From Nitrososphaerota archaeon (GTDB lineage Archaea; Thermoproteota; Nitrososphaeria; Nitrososphaerales; Nitrososphaeraceae): a DNA stretch of 39,373 nucleotides. The stretch's first letter is position 1. Every line of letters begins with the position of its first letter. Under the pieces are notes generated by a model that saw only the letters and a program-made list of their open reading frames with translations, was not told the origin of the DNA and did not search any database. The translations under genes and the position numbers were made by a program. Positions 8,697 to 16,613 of this stretch are shown here, piece after piece. The stretch spans positions 1 through 39,373 of the forward strand of contig VBPX01000023.1 in NCBI GenBank assembly GCA_005877075.1. Reading direction: 5' to 3'.

Positions 8697-8987
8697 ATGA
8701 ATTTGGATAGTAAGACCATTATAGAAAATGGTATTGGGACCATAGGCAAGATAAAGATAATCAAAGCATTGGCAGAGGAAAACAAAATGGTAACAATTTA
8801 TGTTCTCCATAAAAGAACTGGATTAAAAAGAGAAGATATCAAACGAAATCTAAAAGATCTGCTCAGTATTGATTGGATCAAGGAAAAACGCATGGCAAAT
8901 ACAATGTATCATCTTAACAGGGACAATGAATTTGTAAATGCTATTCTTAGTTTTTTTGCTAATGTAGGTTATATTGGACAAACTTGA
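8697..8987 (+). CDS. Winged-helix DNA-binding protein
   Basis: A 96-aa basic protein with a winged-helix pattern: IGTIGKIKIIKALAEEN, a recognition-helix region KRTGLKREDIKRNLKDLLSI and a beta-wing WIKEKRMANTMYHLN. It resembles small archaeal transcription regulators of the ArsR/MarR size class, but no specific family is clear. Its ATG follows the orc1/cdc6 stop with no gap, so the two genes are almost certainly co-transcribed and translationally coupled. This suggests a role tied to the initiator, such as autoregulation or origin binding (inference). There is no cysteine pair or effector domain. Confidence 0.8.
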   Translation: MNLDSKTIIENGIGTIGKIKIIKALAEENKMVTIYVLHKRTGLKREDIKRNLKDLLSIDWIKEKRMANTMYHLNRDNEFVNAILSFFANVGYIGQT

Positions 8988-9109
8988 TATTTTGAGTAGT
9001 TTTAATCATCTAAAAACTTCATTAAAGATTGAAGAAATTTTAATGGTTAATTTCCTTAAAATTGTTAGACTCCGAAAACGATTAAAAAGGTGATAATATA
9101 AAGTCTAAT

Positions 9110-10735
9110 GTGCGGTATAAACGTAGCAGATCGAGTAACAAATTTCCAAAATTCATTTTTATTACCGGAGGAGTAATGTCGGGGCTTGGAAAAGGAATTG
9201 TTGCCTCTTCGGTAGGAAAGCTGTTACAGCTAACAGGGTTAAAGGTAACCTGTACCAAAATTGATCCCTATGTGAATTACGATGCGGGGACAATGAATCC
9301 TACCGCACACGGAGAAGTCTTTGTTACTGATGATGGAGGAGAGTGTGATATGGACATGGGAAATTATGAGAGATTTCTTAACACTCCCATGACAAAATGG
9401 CATAATATTACTACTGGAAGGATTTATTCTGATGTGATTAAGGCTGAAAGAGAAGGAAAGTATCTTGGTCAGTGTGTTCAGATAATTCCACATGTAACTG
9501 ATGTAATAAAAAATAGTTTGAAAAAACTTGCAAAAAACTATGATATTCTGGTTGTAGAATGTGGTGGGACTGTTGGTGATATAGAGAGTCTACCATTTCT
9601 AGAATCGTTCAGACAAATGGAATTGGAACAGGACGATACGGAAACTCTTTTCATTCATGTTACCTTGGCGCCAATTTTGGACGTCGTAGGTGAACAAAAA
9701 ACTAAACCTACACAACACAGCGTTCAAGAACTCAGAAGAATTGGAATTCATCCCTACATTTTAGCGGTCAGATGTCAAAAACCGTTGAATCGAGAATCAA
9801 GACACAAAATTTCAATGTTTGCCAGTGTAAGGGAGCAATGTGTTATTTCATGTCATGATTCTTTTTCAATATATAATGTGCCTGAAATATTAAAAGATCA
9901 AGGAATAATTGACGTAATATCAGACAAGCTTGACCTCAAAAATCGTAACATAAAATGGATGGAATGGAAAAAAGTAACTGACTCGTTCTTTAACTCTACG
10001 GGAAATGTCAACATAGGAATTGTTGGGAAATACGTAAATCTCCCAGATAGCTATGTAAGTGTATATCAGGCACTCTTGCATTCATCCGCAAAATTAGGTA
10101 AGAAATTAAGTGTTGAATGGATAGATTCTGAAAAATTCGAGAATAGCAGTAAAGTCGATATGAAATTGTTAAACAAGTTTGATGGAATACTTGTCCCAGG
10201 TGGATTTGGGGCTAGAGGAAGCGAAGGAATAATAAATTCAATTAACTATGCAAGAATGAAAAATATACCATTTTTGGGGATCTGTTTTGGATTTCAACTG
10301 TCATTAATTGAATTCGCAAGAAATGAGTGCGGGATAAATAATGCTAGTTCCCAAGAATTTAATCCTAAAAACAATACTTCAGTGGTAAAATTCATGCCAG
10401 AGCAAGAACATACACAAAGAAACTTAGGGGGTTCAATGCGATTGGGCAAACATGATATAACCATTTTACCCAAGACATTGGCCAACAAGATATATCAAAG
10501 TAATGAAATTCAGCGACGACATAGGCACAGATATGAATTTAATCAGGACTATCGACAAATTATTGAAGAAAATGGAATGATACTATCAGGTCACTCCGAT
10601 AAGGGAAGAAGAATAGAAATTCTTGAGATACCTTCTAACAAGTTCTTTTTTGCTGTTCAGTATCATTCAGAGTTTAACAGTATACCTGGTAGACCTGAAG
10701 AAGCTTTTGGAGCCTTTATAACATCATGCGCCTAG
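9110..10735 (+). CDS. pyrG: CTP synthase
   Basis: CTP synthase (541 aa, normal length) aminates UTP with glutamine and ATP. The N-terminal synthetase domain opens with KFIFITGGVMSGLGKGIVAS, has the nucleotide-binding CTKIDPYVNYDAGTMNP, and carries the regulatory GGECDMDMGNYERFL segment. The C-terminal glutaminase domain has the cysteine nucleophile in FLGICFGFQL and the His-Glu pair in QYHSEFNS. The start is GTG 9110; the overlapping ATG one base upstream is in another frame. It converges on the NAD kinase gene with one base between the stop codons, so little room exists for separate terminators. Confidence 0.97.
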   Translation: MRYKRSRSSNKFPKFIFITGGVMSGLGKGIVASSVGKLLQLTGLKVTCTKIDPYVNYDAGTMNPTAHGEVFVTDDGGECDMDMGNYERFLNTPMTKWHNITTGRIYSDVIKAEREGKYLGQCVQIIPHVTDVIKNSLKKLAKNYDILVVECGGTVGDIESLPFLESFRQMELEQDDTETLFIHVTLAPILDVVGEQKTKPTQHSVQELRRIGIHPYILAVRCQKPLNRESRHKISMFASVREQCVISCHDSFSIYNVPEILKDQGIIDVISDKLDLKNRNIKWMEWKKVTDSFFNSTGNVNIGIVGKYVNLPDSYVSVYQALLHSSAKLGKKLSVEWIDSEKFENSSKVDMKLLNKFDGILVPGGFGARGSEGIINSINYARMKNIPFLGICFGFQLSLIEFARNECGINNASSQEFNPKNNTSVVKFMPEQEHTQRNLGGSMRLGKHDITILPKTLANKIYQSNEIQRRHRHRYEFNQDYRQIIEENGMILSGHSDKGRRIEILEIPSNKFFFAVQYHSEFNSIPGRPEEAFGAFITSCA

Positions 10736-10736
10736 A

Positions 10737-11744
10737 CTAGAGTTTTAGGTTAAGCTCATATGTTTTTTGTCTAGCATCACGTAAAGAGGTCTTTTTCCGA
10801 ACGTATCCGCGCTGGATAAGATGGCTCAACGACAATCTTATAGTCCTCTCTGGAAGCAAGGTACGCTTGCTGAGATCTTTTTGACTCAATTCTCCTTCAT
10901 ATTCAAGTGTTTTTAAAATTAATTTGGCACTGGGTGGCATATCAAGCAAATCTTCTGCCAATTTTACCTTTTTAGCGATAATATCCATGGGAGAATCCTT
11001 GATTAATCTTACAAATTTTGCTGGAAATTCATGTTTTTCACAAACTATATTTTTTCTCACAGCCACCCTTTTTCCTCCATCCAAAATTACTTCACAAAGG
11101 TACCTACAGAGTATATCTTCTATTTCCAATTTATCAGTATTAGGAACTATCAGTGGTCTACGGGTGTTATCCATAGAATTAACAGGAACAATAACAAAAA
11201 CCTGTGATCGTTGCAAAACCATTGGTCCTCCCGCCGACATACAATATGCTGTGGATCCGATGGGTGTAGAAATGATAACTCCATCGCTGTTATCATGCCA
11301 GAGATCATTTCCATTAATTTTTAATATGTATTCCATCAGTGTTGCACTTTTTCTTGGGAAGAGGGAAATATCGTTTAAGACCGGTTCAACTTCTTTACCA
11401 TCAACATTAACTGAAAGTCGGCAAACATTATCTATTTCATAATCGCCTTTTTTTATCCTTCCAATAGATTTACTTAACTCGCTCACATCAATTTGACCTA
11501 AAAACGCAGTTGAATCAGATTCATAAATGCCCAATACTGGGACAGAAAAATCTTGGACATAATGGGAATAATCAAGTATTGCTCGATCTCCACCAGCAGT
11601 AATCACAATATCCACATCCGTTGTTGTCATTTTATCCGATCTTTTTATTATATCTGAATTAATATTTTCATCATCCAAAATTTTCTTAATTTTACTTGTT
11701 AGACTATCATCTCTTGCATTTAGACTTGAGATAGCCACTTTCAT
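10737..11744 (-). CDS. NAD kinase with C-terminal winged-helix domain
   Basis: The first 265 or so residues are a poly/ATP-NAD kinase, phosphorylating NAD to NADP. Motifs are VITAGGDRAIL (GGD at 51-53), LNDISLFPRKSA at the substrate site and DGVIISTPIGSTAY with the nucleotide-binding TGSTAY-like loop. The final 65 residues form a MarR-like winged helix: LILKTLEYEGELSQKDL, then RTIRLSLSHLIQRGYV and a basic wing. Stand-alone NAD kinases lack this tail. The fusion may couple DNA binding or oligomerisation to NADP synthesis; this is inference. It lies upstream of no obvious partner and converges with pyrG. Confidence 0.88.
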   Translation of the reverse strand: MKVAISSLNARDDSLTSKIKKILDDENINSDIIKRSDKMTTTDVDIVITAGGDRAILDYSHYVQDFSVPVLGIYESDSTAFLGQIDVSELSKSIGRIKKGDYEIDNVCRLSVNVDGKEVEPVLNDISLFPRKSATLMEYILKINGNDLWHDNSDGVIISTPIGSTAYCMSAGGPMVLQRSQVFVIVPVNSMDNTRRPLIVPNTDKLEIEDILCRYLCEVILDGGKRVAVRKNIVCEKHEFPAKFVRLIKDSPMDIIAKKVKLAEDLLDMPPSAKLILKTLEYEGELSQKDLSKRTLLPERTIRLSLSHLIQRGYVRKKTSLRDARQKTYELNLKL

Positions 11745-11802
11745 TCTAATTATTAACAGTCAATAGATACTCAAATTTAAACGTGAGTTATAGCTATGCT
11801 TG

Positions 11803-12714
11803 TTAAATTTTTTCATAATTTAGTATATTATAATAATATGAAGCGTTCTCTTCTATTGCTGATTTGTGTGGTACTTTTTGAATTCCAATTTCTCTTGTTT
11901 GGAGTGCCGCAGTTAAAGCTCCTGCTGCAAAACAAATTGCCCATACAGGATCTTTTTCTTTTATAATGCTACATGCAAACGATGAAACTATGATATCACC
12001 TAATCCTGTTGAGTCAGGAGTATCAGTTCTAGGTACATTTAGCCAATAGTGTCTTTCATTCTCAAGCAGGTGAATTGTCCTATCCTCTGTATACATTACA
12101 TGATCTATTTTATACTTGGAATGAATTTTTTTCATTCCATCAATAGCTTGAAGACCCTCTGTAAAACAAGAAATTTCTAGGTTATCAAGTTTTATTCCAT
12201 CAAGATTGTTAATGGGTAAATCCATGCTCTTCCTTATTGATATTCTCCCAGTGGGATCAGCAACTCTCGTATAGCCTTGTGGGTCCAACATAATAAACTC
12301 ATTTTTTTCTCTTCTTGTAGTAAAATATTCCAAGATATCGGAAGGTACTTCATCAAAGACGGGGCTTACTATCCAACAATCAGATTTTACTTTTTTTACT
12401 TCTTCTATGTCAAAAGGACTACAATTTGACTCTAAGATCAATTCGCGATTATTTTCAAAATTCTTTAAAACAAACCTGGTTGTTGGGAGATCGGAATTGT
12501 ATGATGCATGTAAAGAAATTTCATGTTTTTCAAGGTATTCAAGATATTTAGTGTCGAGATCTTTTCCAAAATGAGTAAAGAGGGTTGTATCAAATCCAAA
12601 TTTTCTTGCTGTTATACCACAGTAAGATGCTGGTCCACCTAAACTTTGAATTGTGCTGTTGTCTCTAGATATGATCTCATCTAAAACTATATTGGACAAT
12701 ACAGTAGCCCTCAT
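11803..12714 (-). CDS. PfkB/ribokinase-family carbohydrate kinase
   Basis: A 303-aa protein with the ribokinase fold. The N-terminal glycine region is SLGGPASYCGITARKFGF, and the C-terminal signature is DTPDSTGLGDIIVSSF, where the Asp of GLGD is the catalytic base and the Gly-rich loop forms the anion hole. The substrate cannot be read from the sequence; candidates are a sugar, a nucleoside or myo-inositol-like compound. It is transcribed toward the NAD kinase gene with 58 bases between them, and divergently from rps26e. ATG at 12714 fits the conserved start of the fold. Confidence 0.85.
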   Translation of the reverse strand: MRATVLSNIVLDEIISRDNSTIQSLGGPASYCGITARKFGFDTTLFTHFGKDLDTKYLEYLEKHEISLHASYNSDLPTTRFVLKNFENNRELILESNCSPFDIEEVKKVKSDCWIVSPVFDEVPSDILEYFTTRREKNEFIMLDPQGYTRVADPTGRISIRKSMDLPINNLDGIKLDNLEISCFTEGLQAIDGMKKIHSKYKIDHVMYTEDRTIHLLENERHYWLNVPRTDTPDSTGLGDIIVSSFACSIIKEKDPVWAICFAAGALTAALQTREIGIQKVPHKSAIEENASYYYNILNYEKI

Positions 12715-12785
12715 CGTTGAATATGAGTGTTAATTATATTGCTTTGATAAATGTTGACATCTACAAAATAAGCAACATCAGAAGA

Positions 12786-12794
12786 TTTAAAATA
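12786..12794 (+). promoter_or_regulatory. TATA box of rps26e
   Basis: TTTAAAATA is centred about 27 bases upstream of the rps26e ATG (12818), with purine-rich bases before it that could act as BRE. This spacing places transcription start at or next to the ATG, so the mRNA is probably leaderless. Confidence 0.55.
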
Positions 12795-12817
12795 AAGAAG
12801 AGATAGAATTTGTTACA

Positions 12818-13105
12818 ATGCCGAAGAAGAGAACAAGCAGGGGACGAACCAAAGGTGGGAAAGGAAGTTCAGGGACAGTACATTGTAGCCAGTGCGGGGC
12901 AATGGTTCCGAGGGATAAGGCAAAGAAAGTTACTGGTAGAATAACATTGGTAGAGCCCACTTTAGCAAGGGAATTAAGAGCTCAAGGAGCTTATATTGCA
13001 CCTTCAACGGATGTTAAGTTTTATTGCGTTTCTTGCGCTGTGCACAGAGGAATTGTAAAGGTTAGATCAGAATTAGAACGCAGAAGGACAGGAAGGCTAG
13101 GATAA
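12818..13105 (+). CDS. rps26e: 30S ribosomal protein S26e
   Basis: This 95-aa basic protein is archaeal/eukaryotic S26e, a small-subunit protein near the mRNA exit channel. The N-terminus KKRTSRGRTKGGKG is strongly basic. The zinc-binding cysteines are in VHCSQCGAMVPRDKA and FYCVSCAVHRGIV, both conserved across the family. S26e is present in Thaumarchaeota, Crenarchaeota and eukaryotes but absent from most Euryarchaeota, which helps place the organism. It is monocistronic here and has a clear TATA box. Confidence 0.97.
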   Translation: MPKKRTSRGRTKGGKGSSGTVHCSQCGAMVPRDKAKKVTGRITLVEPTLARELRAQGAYIAPSTDVKFYCVSCAVHRGIVKVRSELERRRTGRLG

Positions 13106-13114
13106 AATATAGTA

Positions 13115-13714
13115 CTAAATTCTTTTCAAAACATATCTAAATCTTTGAATAAAAGAAAAACCGGAGATTAAAATAATTATAATAACTCCCCATTGAATTG
13201 AGTCTGGAATTGGGATAAGACCACATATTGCGAGAATTAACAACCGCTCAGCTCTTTCACCTATTCCAACACCCTTTAATTCTATACCCAGTGATTCTGA
13301 TCTTGCCCTTACATAGCTAACCAATATAGACGAAGACAACGCAATCATTGCCAAAATAGGATTTGATAAACCCCCAATTGCTATCCCAATGAAAATTAGA
13401 GCTTCAGAAATCTTATCAAAATTAGAATCTAGAAAAGCACCTTTGGGAGTAGTTTTTTTCATTATGCGGGCTACGCTTCCATCTACTATGTCAAAAAAAC
13501 CTGAAAGAAATAGCATGATACTTGCCAAAATTTGCGAGTGGAACTGGATTTCTTGTCCATGTAAAAAATATGTAATACCAAAAAAAATGCTTGATAGTAT
13601 GGCAAATCCAAATCCAACGATACTCCAAAAAGTTGGCGATAAATTCAGTGAACCAAAATTATTTCCCATTAGTGTTATAATGGGAATTAATTTTTCTCTA
13701 AAATTATTAAGCAA
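13115..13714 (-). CDS. CDP-alcohol phosphatidyltransferase (archaetidylinositol-phosphate-synthase-like)
   Basis: A 199-aa integral membrane enzyme with the full CDP-alcohol phosphotransferase signature DIVDGSVARIMKKTTPKGAF followed by LDSNFD: Asp75, Asp78, Asp96 and Asp100 bind two metal ions and the CDP-lipid. Roughly five or six hydrophobic helices follow the expected pattern (about 30-50, 62-78, 103-135, 155-190). The GERAERLL motif near residue 152 is common in archaeal homologues that attach inositol phosphate to CDP-archaeol. Function in ether phospholipid head-group synthesis is therefore likely, though glycerophosphate or serine cannot be excluded as acceptor. Confidence 0.87.
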   Translation of the reverse strand: MLNNFREKLIPIITLMGNNFGSLNLSPTFWSIVGFGFAILSSIFFGITYFLHGQEIQFHSQILASIMLFLSGFFDIVDGSVARIMKKTTPKGAFLDSNFDKISEALIFIGIAIGGLSNPILAMIALSSSILVSYVRARSESLGIELKGVGIGERAERLLILAICGLIPIPDSIQWGVIIIILISGFSFIQRFRYVLKRI

Positions 13715-13828
13715 GTATTATCATATTATCTGTACACCTATCAAATATTCTTATTGTTACATGTAAACTGAATTTTAAAAATTCAAGATTCTTCTTTATT
13801 GTTACTCAGGTTAAGCAAGTTTTGTTTC

Positions 13829-14473
13829 TTATTGAGCGCAATCTACAGTTTTTTCCATTGGTAACTTGGGTAATTCCGGTTCTTGTAGATTTTTTACCAG
13901 TTTCCAATTATTTGCCAGCAGAACAGCATCAATTTCACAATTAGAGATAATATTATTTTGATAATTAACAATAGGATTCATAAGATCATGAAAATTTGAA
14001 TGTCCCAATCCCAGTGCATGTCCAAGTTCGTGTTCCAAAACCAGACTCAAAGTGTCATCATTTATCCTTTTTTCATTAAAATTTATCGAAATGTATATTC
14101 TGACTTTTTTTATAAAGCCTTTGTTATCAAGAACACTTTTAGTTTGCCCAACTGTTTTTTCATTTTTGTATTCAATAAATACCAAAACATCTGCATTTGA
14201 TGCATCCTGAACTTTCATGAATTTCACATTCTCTAATTTGGAATTCCATTCGTCAAAAGATCTTTTTATAAAGTTATCTTTCTCCTTATCGGGAACATAA
14301 TATGTCAATACGCCATCATTTAGTTTCTCTCCCCAAGTACAGCATATCTGTAAGATATTCTTACTATTTTCTCTAGTTAGGTTATTGGTTTCAAGAAAGG
14401 ATCCAGGATATGACAAAATAGCTACTACTATTATTGCGTTTAATACCGCATTAAAATTACCCTTTCTATTCAA
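13829..14473 (-). CDS. Secreted matrixin-like zinc metalloprotease
   Basis: A 214-aa metzincin. It carries HELGHALGLGH (residues 148-158), giving three zinc-binding histidines and the catalytic Glu, followed by Met165 in DLMNP as the Met-turn. The N-terminus (residues 9-22) is hydrophobic after a short basic segment, so it is either exported or membrane-anchored. Two adjacent cysteines (44-45) and a C-terminal Cys213 could form disulfides outside the cell. No propeptide cysteine switch is evident. Family M10-like proteins of this size occur in soil archaea. It lies alone between S26e/phosphatidyltransferase genes and aIF2-beta. Confidence 0.85.
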   Translation of the reverse strand: MNRKGNFNAVLNAIIVVAILSYPGSFLETNNLTRENSKNILQICCTWGEKLNDGVLTYYVPDKEKDNFIKRSFDEWNSKLENVKFMKVQDASNADVLVFIEYKNEKTVGQTKSVLDNKGFIKKVRIYISINFNEKRINDDTLSLVLEHELGHALGLGHSNFHDLMNPIVNYQNNIISNCEIDAVLLANNWKLVKNLQEPELPKLPMEKTVDCAQ

Positions 14474-14631
14474 TTATATCAATACTTGTTTTACAATTCT
14501 ATATTGTATGTGTATATTTATGCACTATTAATTATATTCAAAGCAAGATCAAAGAGGCAGCCAAACAAGTAAAAATTTTGATTTGCTATTAGCTAATTAG
14601 AATTCTGCAATCGTTAAAGACCTTGAGGATG

Positions 14632-15060
14632 TTAAGCATAATTTCCTTTGATTGATGACCTTGCACCGCATGCCTCACAAATAAGAAAGCCTAGTTTTTT
14701 CGTTTTTTCTGTTCTAGTGTCTGGACTTTGACAGACAGGACATATCACATAGTCTCTTACATACCGTTCCATTAGAGCTCCAAATGATGATGGTACTTTT
14801 CGACCTAGAAAGATAACTCTCTCACCAGCTATATATCCTGCAGAAGCAAGTTCTTTATTCAAATAAAGTAAAAGTTTTTCAGGTTCTCTTCTCAACGCTT
14901 TAGGAAAATCCATGAAATTTCGAAAAATTGTACGTTGGCCAACCCAGATAATTTGAGGTTCAGGAATCTCCAGTCTTGTTGAATCTTTCTTTGAAGTATT
15001 GGAGAGATCTCCTTGAATTCTATTTAGCAAATTTTCATATGATTTATCTATTTTGTGCAT
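14632..15060 (-). CDS. Translation initiation factor aIF2 beta subunit
   Basis: This 142-aa protein is the beta subunit of archaeal IF2, which with alpha and gamma delivers Met-tRNAi to the ribosome. The N-terminal helix DKSYENLLNRIQ binds the gamma subunit. The central domain includes RTIFRNFMDFPKALRREP and ELASAGYIAGERVIF. The C-terminal zinc ribbon has CPVC (107-110) and CEAC (128-131). Length and all four cysteines match the family. No other IF2 subunit gene is adjacent. Confidence 0.95.
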   Translation of the reverse strand: MHKIDKSYENLLNRIQGDLSNTSKKDSTRLEIPEPQIIWVGQRTIFRNFMDFPKALRREPEKLLLYLNKELASAGYIAGERVIFLGRKVPSSFGALMERYVRDYVICPVCQSPDTRTEKTKKLGFLICEACGARSSIKGNYA

Positions 15061-15234
15061 ATTATAGGGTATTATGAAGGCTTTAATGTTCTTTGCTTAA
15101 AGAAAATCTTATGCTAATGTTTCAAGTTAATATGTATCATTAAATCAAGTGTTTAGATGAATTGCTATTAATTACATGGTTCCAATTTTAGTTAGAAGTA
15201 TATCCGTCATGATAATGTAATATTTAGATCATAT

Positions 15235-15840
15235 CTATAGTTTGGACACATCTTTAAGCCAATATAAAAAAGGAACAATTGGATCATCATAAGGTAATTT
15301 CATAGAATTCTTAACATTGAAACCAAGCATTAGCATCCGTCCATCTAATTTATCAGCAACATCTTGGGTTAAATCAATACCGCGAATGGGATTGAATAAC
15401 TTGAAAAAAAAATCTTGTTGATAGTTTGCAAGATGCCATGCATAACATTCTGAAAGAATCGTTGGATCCTTTGATATCGTGTTAGTTATGTCAAAATCTA
15501 ATGTCTTATTGTTATTTTTCTTACTTGAATCGATCAAGATTTGCATTGATCTTTTGTTGAAATTTTCCCTTAACAATTCTTGGTTCATCCTAATGGGATT
15601 GTTTGAATATATCCTAACTTGACTTGAGAGTTGGTCCATTGTTTTTCTTGCTATATCTTTTACGTTGGTAATTTCCAATTCTCCATTCACTTTATGATCT
15701 TTACCAAAAATGTAGAAAGAGGCTATTAACTCATCTTTTTGTGTGAGCGGTAAATTCGTTTTCCCATTAATAAAGTTTAATACCCTATACGAAAAATCTG
15801 TGGGAATAAAAATCCCCATATATGAATCTGAAATAATCAA
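15235..15840 (-). CDS. Hypothetical protein, 201 aa
   Basis: I do not recognise this protein. It has ATG and stop, neighbour-like codon use, and no overlapping better frame. It looks soluble and mixed alpha/beta, with no signal peptide, no membrane helix and no cysteine-rich motif. A basic, Asn/Lys-rich stretch (about 105-117) may be a linker. The C-terminal third, with RGIDLTQDVADKLDGRMLML and YDDPIVPFLYWLKDV, is the most globular part. It lies between aIF2-beta and the ferredoxin gene with separate gaps on both sides, so context gives no clue. Confidence 0.6.
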   Translation of the reverse strand: MIISDSYMGIFIPTDFSYRVLNFINGKTNLPLTQKDELIASFYIFGKDHKVNGELEITNVKDIARKTMDQLSSQVRIYSNNPIRMNQELLRENFNKRSMQILIDSSKKNNNKTLDFDITNTISKDPTILSECYAWHLANYQQDFFFKLFNPIRGIDLTQDVADKLDGRMLMLGFNVKNSMKLPYDDPIVPFLYWLKDVSKL

Positions 15841-15922
15841 TTTTTGTTTATAGTCTAATTAATAAAATATTAAGTTTAAAGTAACAAAAATATATTTTTT
15901 GGAAAAAATGAGGAAAGATTAC

Positions 15923-16468
15923 CTAGTGTGCATGTGGTGGAGGAGCACTACCTTTTGACAATGCTTCATTGAATGTACCAGAGGCCTTTTCATGAAATTC
16001 AAGTGAAGCTTGGTCTACCTTTACGGCTTGTGGAGGACAAACTGAAACACAGGCCATACACCAAATGCAATCATGTTCACGAATTGCATCTGCCTTATCG
16101 GTATAATCTTTACGTTCTTCTTTGACCGTACTGCCAGTACCATTCCATGTCTGATTTTTTGCCTCTGAAGCAGGAATATCATGTTCTGTTCTATACCACT
16201 GGAATACCTGTACAGGACAAGCTTCGATACAAGCTCCGTCTGCAACACATGAATCCCAATCAACAGCTACCATTGTACCGCTCACGCCAAGAGGAACTAT
16301 TTCTTCACCCCTTGCAGCATATGCAGCCTTTACTTCTTCGTTTTCTGCAGCTTCAGCAAGTTTTCCTGGTCCCCACATAAAATGGAAATGTTCACCATCT
16401 GCAAGTTGTATCTTACCAGCGACTTGATGATTTTTTGGAAAGTCCGGATCTATAGGCATATTTATCAT
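15923..16468 (-). CDS. Zinc-containing-type ferredoxin with two Fe-S clusters
   Basis: A 181-aa ferredoxin of the archaeal zinc-ferredoxin type, a low-potential electron carrier. Cluster I motif is CVADGACIEACP (Cys74, Asp77, Cys80, Cys84): Asp replaces the second cysteine, as in Sulfolobus 7Fe ferredoxins, suggesting a [3Fe-4S] or labile [4Fe-4S] cluster. Cluster II has all four cysteines in CIWCMACVSVCP (134-144). N-terminal histidines (14, 27, 29) resemble the zinc-binding extension. A long loop (about 92-128) separates the clusters, and the tail is PPPHAH. The first ATG is 16468; MPIDPDF at 16459 is an alternative start. The strong TATA element close upstream suggests high expression. Confidence 0.92.
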   Translation of the reverse strand: MINMPIDPDFPKNHQVAGKIQLADGEHFHFMWGPGKLAEAAENEEVKAAYAARGEEIVPLGVSGTMVAVDWDSCVADGACIEACPVQVFQWYRTEHDIPASEAKNQTWNGTGSTVKEERKDYTDKADAIREHDCIWCMACVSVCPPQAVKVDQASLEFHEKASGTFNEALSKGSAPPPHAH

Positions 16469-16486
16469 TTTGATCTTTGTCTGAAT

Positions 16487-16497
16487 ATTATATAAAC
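16487..16497 (-). promoter_or_regulatory. TATA box of the ferredoxin gene
   Basis: On the minus strand TTTATATAATA is centred about 24 bases upstream of the ATG at 16468, fitting a leaderless or nearly leaderless transcript. Confidence 0.55.
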
Positions 16498-16613
16498 CAT
16501 ATTGTGTAAAGTCATGAAGACGCGTCTTGCAAATCCTAATTATTGAAGATAAATGGAATAAATTTTATTTAATGTGATTTAATGTGCATTCATTCCTACT
16601 TATTGAGAGGTCG

